NCBI GenBank assembly: GCA_014905825.1
Contig: JACGCN010000015.1
Span: forward strand, 992,001 to 1,056,000
Direction: 5' to 3'
From: Lyophyllum atratum
Lineage: Eukaryota > Basidiomycota > Agaricomycetes > Agaricales > Lyophyllaceae
Length of the DNA: 64,000 nt
A program made the position numbers and the translations under genes. Shown here one piece after another: positions 55,201-64,000 of this stretch. The notes under the pieces were generated by a model. That model was not told the DNA's origin and ran no database searches. It saw nothing but the letters and a program-made list of their open reading frames with translations. Each line of letters opens with the position of its first letter. Position 1 is the stretch's first letter.

Positions 55201-55980
55201 TTAGAGGGCATATGTGACGCGCGATGTCGATGCGACCATAGCCTTGGGTTCCGGCGCGGCAGGGGCCGGTTTCTTGCACTCGCTTTGGTAATGGCCAAGT
55301 TCGTTGCATCGGAAGCACCGGATCTTCGATTTGTCGGTGTTTTTATTGCGTGGGCGCGAATCAGCATGCAGGGCGCTAGCTTCGATGCCGTGGGTGTGGT
55401 TGCCGCAATTGTCGGCAAGACGAGTTTCTTCATTGAGAACACGGCCAATGATGAAATCGAGGTCGGTAGATTTTTCGTGTGAGTCGAGTGAGACGATGAG
55501 TGAGCTGTAAGCCGGGGGAAGTGATTTGAATAGAACTGCGATGGTAAGGGCGTTCGAGGGGGTTTCGCCAAGATGATTGAGCTTGTCGGCGAGCGTGCGA
55601 ATATTGCCGATGTGCGTGCGCATAGAGACCTCGTCGGCCTTCCTGAATGATGTAAACTTGCCCCACATGGCAATGATGCTCCCCAAACCCGACGCCTGAT
55701 GAAAATCCCGTAACCTCTCCCACATTCCGGCCGGGTCCTCGTCATAACCGCGAACGTGTGCAAACTGACCAGGGTCCAATCTCCGTATAATCTCCGCAGA
55801 TGCCAGATCCCTCTTCGCGATCCATCCCTTGACCGCCTTCGAACCATCGCTCCCCACGGGCCGCGATTCCTTTCCCTCCACCAATGCCAAAACCTGCTTC
55901 CTCTTCAACTCCGCCCGAATCTCAAATTCCCACGAGTCATAATTCTCGTCGTCCAACTTCGTGAAACCTTTCTCTCCCAT
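55201..55980 (-). CDS. Copia-type Gag protein of the short LTR element
   Basis: 259 codons from the ATG at 55980 (MGEKGFTKLDDENYDSWEFE). UBN2-type Gag features: NYDSWEFEIRAELKRKQVLA, EIIRRLDPGQFAHVRGYDED, MWERLRDFHQASGLGS, LFKSLPPAYSSLIVSLDS. It ends with a CX2CX4HX4C knuckle, CFRCNELGHYQSEC, and stops a few residues later (STSRVTYAL), where a full copia polyprotein would enter protease. Gag packages element RNA into particles; this copy must borrow pol from another element. The frame is uninterrupted although the host gene around it is decayed. The copia element at 47751-53002 has a different knuckle spacing, so it is not the direct parent. Confidence 0.9.
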   Translation of the reverse strand: MGEKGFTKLDDENYDSWEFEIRAELKRKQVLALVEGKESRPVGSDGSKAVKGWIAKRDLASAEIIRRLDPGQFAHVRGYDEDPAGMWERLRDFHQASGLGSIIAMWGKFTSFRKADEVSMRTHIGNIRTLADKLNHLGETPSNALTIAVLFKSLPPAYSSLIVSLDSHEKSTDLDFIIGRVLNEETRLADNCGNHTHGIEASALHADSRPRNKNTDKSKIRCFRCNELGHYQSECKKPAPAAPEPKAMVASTSRVTYAL

Positions 55981-55984
55981 TCTA

Positions 55985-56130
55985 AATTCCGTGCCTCAGT
56001 ACAATCGAGGGCTTCCGTTGCGCAAGTACAGTCTGCGGCTTCCGTGCTCCAGTACAGTCGGAGGCTTCCCGTGCGTCAGTACAGTCGACGGCTTTCGATG
56101 TGATGCTCCAGTACAGTCGGAGGCTTCCGA
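55985..56130 (-). repeat. Tandem repeats in the leader of the gag-only element
   Basis: About five units of 25-35 bp with the core CAGTACAGTCGGAGGCTTCC between the primer site and the Gag start; units vary by a few bases. Confidence 0.75.
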
Positions 56131-56186
56131 GACGATTAGATAATCAAGATAAGATAGCCGAGGGTGATGCGAGTGATGTGAACAGT

Positions 56187-56207
56187 GAAAGCTCGGGGCC
56201 CATAACC
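56187..56207 (-). other. Primer-binding site for a 5' half of initiator tRNA-Met
   Basis: Right after the 5' LTR the element-sense sequence starts GGTTATGGGCCC. Its complement, GGGCCCATAACC, is the anticodon stem-loop of eukaryotic initiator tRNA-Met, the internal priming site used by copia-type elements that prime with a cleaved tRNA. Confidence 0.65.
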
Positions 56208-56423
56208 TGTTGGAAACCAGGCTCGAGGGAACGGGACAAGGTGAGGGGGGGTTAACAGAATGTATTCCACTATCGTACCAGTACGTAGCTCGTCGAATAT
56301 ATACATGCAAAGGAACAGAAATGAGACGGAAAATTGCCTACGGCAGGAGGCGGCAAGTCAGTGATCGGAAAATAAACAAATCTAAATATAGAGCTTTTGG
56401 GCCTCGGCCGGTCAACTCCAACA
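56208..56423 (-). repeat. Gag-only element 5' LTR
   Basis: 216 bp, about 98 percent identical to 54888-55102; TCTATATTTAG in element sense may be its TATA box. Confidence 0.88.
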
Positions 56424-56428
56424 ATATC
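56424..56428. repeat. Target duplication of the gag-only element, right
   Basis: ATATC, matching 54883-54887. Confidence 0.85.
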
Positions 56429-58045
56429 CAATCAGATGGCCAACCGGCGCTGTATAGCTATCATCATGTAATATACATGGTTTTGTATTTCAAGCCCTTT
56501 GTCAGCATTCTTTATGGCGATCTCCTGCACGTCATTAGTTGGTCAGATGTATTTTCGCAACGGACAACTGAAGGATCTTCACCTGCACCCGGTAGGTTCA
56601 AATCTTGGAGAGACCAGTCAAGGTTTCTGTATCCCTGTCAACAAGGGTCTGTCTCAAGACAAGGGATGATACGTACCAGAATACGAGCCGTAAAGAGAGG
56701 ATCTCATTAAGGAGTCGAGCCGCTTGGTTCCAACTGAAGTACGACGGTGATAGGCCTGAACGAGATAATAGAACACTGCTATGGGAGCAGAGATGATACC
56801 AAGCAAGGGAAGGTGTAGAACACCAATGCGAATGTTCCGAGCACTGAGCTGAAACATCAATAAAAACTACGGGGTCAAGTCAGCCCATGATATCAGGAGA
56901 TTTTTGGACTGATTGACCTGCCATAGAGTAAGTGCCAGTTCGTTATCCAGGGTATCTACTATCTTGATCCTTCTAATGTCGCAAGAGAATCCTGCCTGTA
57001 TGAAGGTATGAGTATTCACTTATATTATCATTTATGGGACAGGACTACTTGTCGATTGGCGTGGTGTCAAAGAAGGATGTGGGCGAACGTAAAACGCTGG
57101 CTAAGGCCGCTTTGAAGAGGTTCAAACTTGCAAATAAATTTGCAAGACTACAGAGACAACATTTGGTATGAGTGGGCAATGAAAGAAAAAGAAGAAAGGA
57201 CTTACGAGAAGGCGAAACTGAGTACAAAGGAGAAGATTGCCTGCGCAACACCTATACAGTCAGATGGTCAAAATCCTGACTGCCTGGTGGTAATGCTGTT
57301 CTCACCAAGGCCAGTATACACCGCCATGTGATCTCCCTGCCTGAAACCGTGGATACTTCCCGAAGTCCAACATCTAGAGAACAAGTTGTTGCCGACTGTG
57401 ATGGTTCGTCATAGACTGTGGCTTGGCAGAAGTACACTTCAGACATACCTTGTGCCCCTTGAGTAAGCGTCAACAGGATAATAATTATGGATGCCCATAT
57501 GATGCCCCAGCGGAACATAGGTATCCCGCATACACACCCCATATCACCGACCCTGTATTCCGCTCTTCCGCCTGCACGAGCACCGCACCAGGTTTCTTCT
57601 GACTTGTGCCGTCTTCCTGCTCGTCCTTAGCGCCTTTCCCAGCCTCGCACTCCTTCACGTCATGTTCCTTCCCTTTGTCAAGGCTACCGTATTCCTCCAT
57701 CGAACGGGAAAACACAACGCTATCACCCATCAGAGCCTAACAAAAAAGCAGTCAACGACGGAAGTGAGAACAAACACATCTCCGGGCGACCCACACTGTA
57801 TGTTCCCTGCTCGGTGATGATGCTGTATCCATGGTGTAGATGTAGTCCGTCTTGTCGAGGACATGGAGAGCGTGCGTGACGAGGATACGAGTGCGGTCGT
57901 CGAGAGGTCCGTTCAGGAGACATTGGTCTAGAATTGCTTTGCCAACGTAGGCGTCCACTGCGGAGAGGGGGCCATCGAGGAGAACCACGTCAGACTTCGA
58001 GTATGCGGTGTGGGCCAATGATACACGAGCCTAAGAAACGTGTCA

Positions 58046-58282
<237 letters not shown>

Positions 58283-58352
58283 TCATGGAGCGAGGGTTGA
58301 TAACGACACTAATAACACTCCCGGCGAAGACGACCTATGGGTCCTTAAGCTA

Positions 58353-59168
58353 CCACTGGGTGCAAATGACAATATATTGATGAGAAAAATCTTGATTATA
58401 TTGTGAAGGTCCTCTTTATATAATACAACCATGTTGAGCAGTCATATTATGTATTTATTTTGAATTTCTTTCTATTTTGACTATACAAAATATAGTGGAC
58501 AAATTCATCATATTTTCTGAAAAGAAATCTTGAATACATTCACAATATTTCCAGTGTATAGTTAAGCCATATATTTTAGAAATAGAATACATTTGTTCTT
58601 GATTTTCTCATGACAGATATCATGAAAGTATATTTCATATTTTCAGCATAAATTCTGTGACCAAATTTAGAAAATCTTCACCACATTTTCACAATTTGAT
58701 TGCTTGATATTTCAAACTTATTTCACAATACTTCAAGTCCATTTTGAGCAATGTTGACAAAAAGGGGCATAAGTGATGAGCAGGTGCAAGATATTCTGAA
58801 TATATTTTGAATTCTTAATCAATTAAATTGTGAAAATATTGGATTCTTTTTTTACATTTGGCCACCAAATTTATGCTAAAGATATGATGTATACTTTCAT
58901 GATATCTGTCATGAGAAAATTCAGAAGAAATATATTCTATTTCCAAAATATATGGCTTAACTAAACACTGGAAATATTGTGAATGTATTCAAAATTTCTT
59001 TCCAGAAAATATGATGAATTTGTCCACTATATTTCATATGGTCAAAATGGAAAGAAATTCAAAATAATTACACAATATGACTGCTGAATATGGTTGTATT
59101 ATATAAAGAGGACCTTCACAATATAATCAAGATTTTTCCCCTCAATATATGGTCATTTGCACCCAGTG
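58353..59168. mobile_element. AT-rich foldback element (long-TIR MITE) with TA flanks
   Basis: 816 bp, far richer in A and T than its surroundings. Two arms of about 325 bp are inverted copies (left 58353-58680, right about 58845-59168), with shared blocks such as AAAATCTTGATTATATTGTG and GGACAAATTCATCATATTTT. The ends read CACTGGGTGCAAATGAC and lie next to TA on both sides (58351-58352, 59169-59170), the Tc1/mariner signature. It encodes nothing. It lies between Walker A and signature pieces of the ABC pseudogene. Confidence 0.85.
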
Positions 59169-59740
59169 TACGTGAACATCATGAAGGGGCAGAAATGAGC
59201 TTACCTCGCCTCTGGTTTGTCGCATTTCTCCGACTAGTGACTGGAAGTCTATGACACGTCGCGGTTAGTGGACTGCCGGAGAAAGACGAGCTAAACACGA
59301 TACCTCCCCTGACCCCACCTGCCTACAATCGCCATGAATGCACCCTTAAGCACAGTGAACTTCAGATCCCTCAACTGAAACAACTTCTCATCCTCCTCGG
59401 ATCCTTCCTGGCTAGCCGCCGACGGGGAATGAAGTGATGGTCGCTTTACTTACCCCACCATTGCCAGGAAATGTTTAGCATCAGCCCTTGTACTAACGTT
59501 CAAAGCCAAGACAGCAGCGGCCATGGTCACTAATCCCAATATTAGAATCTTAGATGTGTGAAGCAGTTGTCGTAGCCTCGTAGGGATGTGCAGTACCAAC
59601 CAAAAACTGCCACTGTAAAGGCCGCACAAGTTAGTAAGAACAAAAAGATGAACATATGTAGACACACATGTGGGGTTACCCCACAAACTGAATTGATGCC
59701 CATTTCCCCGGCCCCAGCACCCCCACGGTCCACCCGCTCT

Positions 59741-60923
59741 GTTGAAAACTAGATTGATTGAAGTTATGTCCTTGATAACATATGTATGGGTCTATATGAG
59801 ATAGGAAGCTATGTTATAATTGAAAAAGGATATGAATATGAACATACATCAAACGGTTGAAGCAGTCGAATACAGATGAGCAGGAGATGTGAAGGGAAAC
59901 ATTGACAAGTCCGAAAGCGGATTGCGTCCCGAAAGCGGATTCAAATCAACCAGGTGGGAAAAGCGAGCATTACATAATCAATGGTACAGACGACGCAATC
60001 ACGTGAGGTCACGCGTTTTCTTCATTTTTTGGGTACCTCTATAAATAGATTTCAAAAATTCCCAAAACTTTTCCACCCAAATGACTTTGTATAACCTCAA
60101 TCTATAAATAGATCTCGGAACCTACTACTAAAGTAGCAGGTACGGTGCTGACCAGCAGAAACCCACTACTAAAGTAGCGGGTATTACTACTACTAGTACT
60201 GCCAATACCAGCTCACACACAAGCGCCACCTCCAACGTTCAGGGGCTCTGCGATCGTCCACACATCCCTATACAAGATCAACATCATGCTATCACATCCT
60301 CCACCATGGATTTATCCTGAATCGTCAATCCACGCTGTAGCCTGTTTGACCCTCGAACTTGAAATACCCTCGAAGTATTCACAAGTCCTCTCCGTCTCTC
60401 CAATTCTCCCCCAGAAGCCGAAGCTCCTTCGCTCGCTTCTTAGTTACCTTTTCCCTTGACCGACAATGGTCCGCTGTCATCTACGAACTGCTAGGCCGGT
60501 TACCGCAAGGGAGCTCTGCCGACTGTCCCCAGCCCAGTGGAATCTAAATTTAGACGAGGAACATGCCAAGCATCGCATCGAACAACCAGCAAATGAACTC
60601 TTTGCCTTTCGTGGATCCCATGAATGGAAGCTTCTCCCCCTCACGCGGCCTCTTTGAAGCCTCGAAGCCACTTGACCTGAGCCTGTGAAATATAATCGAC
60701 ATCCTCTTTACTTAGCTGCACACGAACCTGTTGAGTATGCCTTCTGATCGCGTTATCGGAGCGCGATCATACCCACGACCAGCCCCCTGTCCTCTTGCGA
60801 CCTGTTCTGAGAACGAGCTTGCATCGATATATCACTGTCATCCACCCTCCTGTGAGTCATAAGACCTTCCGTTGCAGGTATAAATCAACCAGAATCCAGT
60901 TGGCTGACAAGCAACATATTAGG
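59741..60923. promoter_or_regulatory. Upstream region of the GH79 gene with doubled TATA-like boxes and two hairpins
   Basis: CTATAAATAGAT occurs at 60039-60050 and again at 60102-60113. Two related short hairpins follow: CCTACTACTAAAGTAGCAGG at 60121-60140 and CCCACTACTAAAGTAGCGGG at 60162-60181. The rest has no motif-bearing frame. The distance to the start codon (about 800 bases) is long, so the link to GH79 expression is uncertain. Confidence 0.4.
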
Positions 60924-62927
60924 ATGATCCTTGCTCTCTTCCTCTTTGTAGCCCTCCTGGGCCATCGGGTATTCGGCGTTAATGTCGCAATCCCACTCGT
61001 GCCACCTTCTACCGCTGCCACGGTCTCTCCCTCCTTGTTCTCCTTCTCAATTGAACAAGACCGTTGGACCGACTGGGCCGGCAGCACTTCACGCAACCAG
61101 TTCTTTTTCAACACCCTTGATAATCTTGGTCGTTTGACTGGTACCCCGCCTCAGATCAGGGTAGGTGCAGACAGCGAAGATCATACGAAGTTTAATGCAG
61201 CAATTAAGGTAGGTGATTCGAACCCGTATCTAGATTATAGCATACTGACCGGCCTCCTCATAGACGACCCAGTTAGTTTTCCCTGCCATATCCAAGACAG
61301 TTCCGTATCCGGAAGCTACCAATATCACCGTTGGGGATGCCTTCTATCAAGCGACCCAGTTTCTACCTCCAAGTATGCAAGAGTCATGATTGCCCTTCCT
61401 TTTTATGACGCTAATCACTCCCATAGACACCCACGTCATATGGGGGCTTAACTTTGGCCAGAATAATTTGACCACCGCGTTCCTCGAGGCGAGATCGATA
61501 GTCAAGGCCTTCGCTTCTCCCGCAATCACGGGCGCGAACATAGTCCTGGACGCGATTGAGATCGGCAACGAAGCGGATCTCTACCGTAATAATGGTGCCA
61601 GGCCTAGTTCGTACAGCATAACGCAGTATGTCAAAGAGTGAGCTACATGAACCGTCATTGCGTAGGACCGTGTATGATTCTGACATTCCTTTGCGCAGGT
61701 GGACATCATTTGCAACTAACATCACTTCCGCCGCTGGCATATCAGCAACTTCTCACACAAAATTCTGGGGAGCCGCCTTCGCGGGATCATCCCACTCTAC
61801 AAGTGGATTTTCGCCACAATCCGCTTTCAATTCAGGCCTCACGAAGTCAACCGCTGGCTCGCTCATTGCTACGTCAGTACCTCGTATATCCCAGATTCTA
61901 CGATAAGTTGACCTCTTCGTGCGCGTATAGGATATCTCAGCACCACTATAGCGGCTCGTTCTGCGCTGGTAGCGGGGGACTATTGCAGGACCTAATGACC
62001 AAGTCTACTATCCGTTCAAATCTGACATCATTCAAGCCTGACATCACCGCGACGCGCGCTCTAGGCCTCGACTACGTATTTGGAGAGACGAACAGCTATT
62101 CTTGTCATGTGAGTCCATGAACAAATCCTATCACAGTGTCGTAACTCACCGCTAGTAAAGGGTGCGCCAGGAGTTAGCAACTCGGCAGGCGCAGCGTTAT
62201 GGGGCTTGGATTATGCCTTGTTCGCGTCTGTATTCATTTCCTCAAAATTGCGTGAGGAAGCTGATGGACTAAAGTACCCAGATCGGCATTTCCAGAGTAT
62301 TCTTCCATCAGGGAGTTGGCTACAAATATAATCATGTGAGTAACCTCTCCACTCTCTGAACAGGTCTTACTACGCACCTCAGATCCAACCCGTGACCCTG
62401 ACGCGTTCGATCTTGGACGGCTCCAACCTACCCTCGCCGCTCCCTCCACACGTCCAGCCCACTTACTACGGTGCCATTATCGCTGCAGAAGCCATCGGGA
62501 AAAGTGGAAGCACTCGCGCGGTTGAGCTCACTATTGCTAATACCCGAATCGCTGGATATGCCTTTTTCGAAGGGACGAAACTTGTCCGCGCCGTGTTCAT
62601 CAACTCCAATGCGTTTCTTCAGGGCGCTACCACTCGAGCTAGCGTACACCTCGACTTAAGTTTCACTGGAACGGGGACGGCCCCAACGAAAATAAGCGTG
62701 AAGCGCCTCAAAATTGGGTACGCAACAGCCTTTGCGTTTGATTTAATCGTAGTTTCTCATGATCTCTATGCAGTCACGCTGACGACCAATCGGGATTGAC
62801 ATGGGGAGGCCAGTCTTACGAGACCAGTGACGGACGACCGAGTGGGTCGGTGGTGGTACAAACGGGTAGTGTATCTGCCGGAGTGGACATCACAGCGACG
62901 GAGGCCGTGCTGGTCAGCTTTAGCTGA
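60924..62927 (+). CDS. Secreted GH79 beta-glucuronidase-type glycoside hydrolase
   Basis: Start MILALFLFVALLGHRVFGVN at 60924, a clear signal peptide; an earlier in-frame ATG at 60795 only adds a basic leader. Exons join as VSPSLFSFSIEQDRWTDWAG, PPQIRVGADSEDHTKFNAAI, VFPAISKTVPYPEATNITVG, DAFYQATQFLPP, NTHVIWGLNFGQNNLTTAFL, VLDAIEIGNEADLY (acid/base Glu), WTSFATNITSAAGISAT, ISQHHYSGSFC, ALGLDYVFGETNSYSCH (nucleophile Glu), GAPGVSNSAGAALWGLDYAL, IGISRVFFHQGVGYKYN, QPVTLTRSILDG and HADDQSGLTWGGQSYETSDG, ending VLVSFS with TGA at 62925-62927. This matches fungal GH79 enzymes that remove (4-O-methyl-)glucuronic acid from arabinogalactan and related glycans outside the cell. About eight introns of 50-70 bases; both catalytic residues are present and no lesion is seen. 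Confidence 0.9.
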
Positions 62928-64000
62928 AGAGAAGCACATAGCCTGGTCTTTCTTTTGGGACATTTATGACGTATCTATCCTGTGCTTGTCCCGCGATAGG
63001 GCGTTGGTGCCTGGGAGCTGTTCATGTGTAGGCAGGACTCTCCCAATCACACTTTCTCCTGCTATTCCCATGCACCTACTCGTAGATGGGATCATTTGGA
63101 AATACTACAAACGCGACAGACTTTATTTTCACGTGTTTCCTTTCTCTACATCCACCACCTTCGTTGGGTCTCGCGGAAGTCCATTTACAATCTTCAGGCG
63201 CATGAAAGAGGTTACGAGGAGTGTGACGGCGAATGTGGAGGTCATAGGACAGGATTCGAGGTCCCAGACGAGAGCACTTTGTCGCCGATGCTGAAGCTCG
63301 AGGCGGTGGATGGGTGCTTTTGGACGGCCATCAGCACCCGCTGACACAAGAACAAGACCTCTCAAAGCCCAAGTCGGATGGAAGAACAGCTTTGATGAGG
63401 GGTGATCTTGAGGACTCCGGGGTATAGAGCCTGAGTCATGCGACTTCGAGGCGCGTCATGGCCTCGCGATAGAAGATAGAAAACGGGATAACTATCTACA
63501 CTGTTCCAAAAGATCAAGAATGGATCATCTGTTAGAGACCGGGAAAAGCCACAGACACGCGTCTTGGATCCGGCGGGTGAGCCTGCAGCTCAGCAAGGGG
63601 TCATGGGTTGGACCCTGGCCTTTAGGCTTGCGATGTCAGGGTGTCGTGCTCTTTGGTCGCAGAGCTACCATTCGTCTTGGACGGGTCTGTTAGACAGGGC
63701 TTGGCTCTCGGGACCACAGGATACAGGAGGTTCGGCAAGCGTACTCCATCCTCTGTTCAAGCACCTGCAGAATGACATATTCCTTCAACGCTCAATGCTT
63801 TGATCTGTTTTCGGCCAAAGGATAGTGAACGGCACGGAAGGAACGGAATGGGGTCTATCCTTCCGCACCACGTTCACGAGGGCTCGGAGGCCAGTAAGAT
63901 CGACCCTTTTACAAACACTTGACGCGTCATGGGCATCATAGATCCCCTAGAACCAGGATGCCATAAAATTGACGTTCAGGGAGAAAGTTCAGACCAAGAA
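62928..64000. other. No supportable gene
   Basis: Downstream flank of the GH79 gene. The frames at 63024-63344 (plus), 63129-63365 (minus) and 63564-63803 (plus) overlap one another and show no motif. A gene running off the window end cannot be excluded. Confidence 0.45.

Larger units (their letters stand above)
54888..56423 (-). mobile_element. Gag-only short LTR retrotransposon (TR-GAG-like), copia type
   Basis: 1536 bp: LTRs of 215 and 216 bp, about 1.1 kb internal region, ATATC target duplication. The internal part encodes only Gag; protease, integrase, RT and RNase H are absent. Complete ends, a primer site and an open gag frame indicate a mobile but pol-dependent element, like plant TR-GAG elements. 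The LTRs differ by four transitions and one extra G. It sits in the second membrane domain region of the ABC pseudogene. Confidence 0.88.

Noticed and set aside
63024..63803. Gene downstream of GH79
   Set aside because: The three candidate frames overlap on both strands and none shows a motif or a coherent splice chain.

Overview
The window is nuclear DNA of a filamentous basidiomycete, most likely an Agaricomycete (mushroom-forming fungus). The evidence is dense genes split by many short GT..AG introns of about 50 to 65 bases, a shugoshin, Prp4 kinase, Rad7 and Argonaute of fungal type, a fungal GH79 glycosidase, and a retroelement population (Tad-like LINE, Ty1/copia) typical of these genomes. 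Gene models below were read by eye from frame, splice sites and family motifs; spans of spliced genes include introns.

Left half (about 4 to 36 kb) is gene-rich. In order: a DHA2-type MFS transporter (minus), a small cysteine-rich protein with a 12-nt microexon (minus), a small lysine-rich protein (plus), an intronless PP2C-like protein that has lost most metal ligands (minus), an unknown acidic-tailed protein (plus), shugoshin (minus), a cyclase-family hydrolase (minus), Prp4 spliceosomal kinase (minus), a second MFS transporter copy split by a 1.8 kb transposon with 9-bp target duplication (plus), Rad7 (plus) and a slicer-competent Argonaute (minus). The first about 4.2 kb has no gene I can support.

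Right half (about 36 to 60 kb) is a transposon-rich zone: an intact Tc1-like DD34E element, a decayed SERINC/TMS1 pseudogene, a long LINE with two related ORF1-type proteins and an ORF2 carrying a catalytically dead RNase H fold between endonuclease and reverse transcriptase, a complete Ty1/copia element with apparently identical LTRs sitting at the 5' side of the LINE, and an ABCC transporter pseudogene broken by a 1.5 kb gag-only LTR element and an 816-bp AT-rich foldback element. A healthy GH79 gene closes the window (60.9 to 62.9 kb).

Biologically the housekeeping genes on the left (chromosome cohesion, splicing, nucleotide excision repair) are independent functions. Argonaute sits at the border of the transposon zone, and the foldback element is the kind of sequence that could feed an RNA-silencing pathway, but that link is inference. 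The most unusual objects are the LINE (dead RNase H, doubled ORF1, AUG-less ORF2), the gag-only LTR element, the PP2C pseudophosphatase and the transposon inside the second MFS gene.
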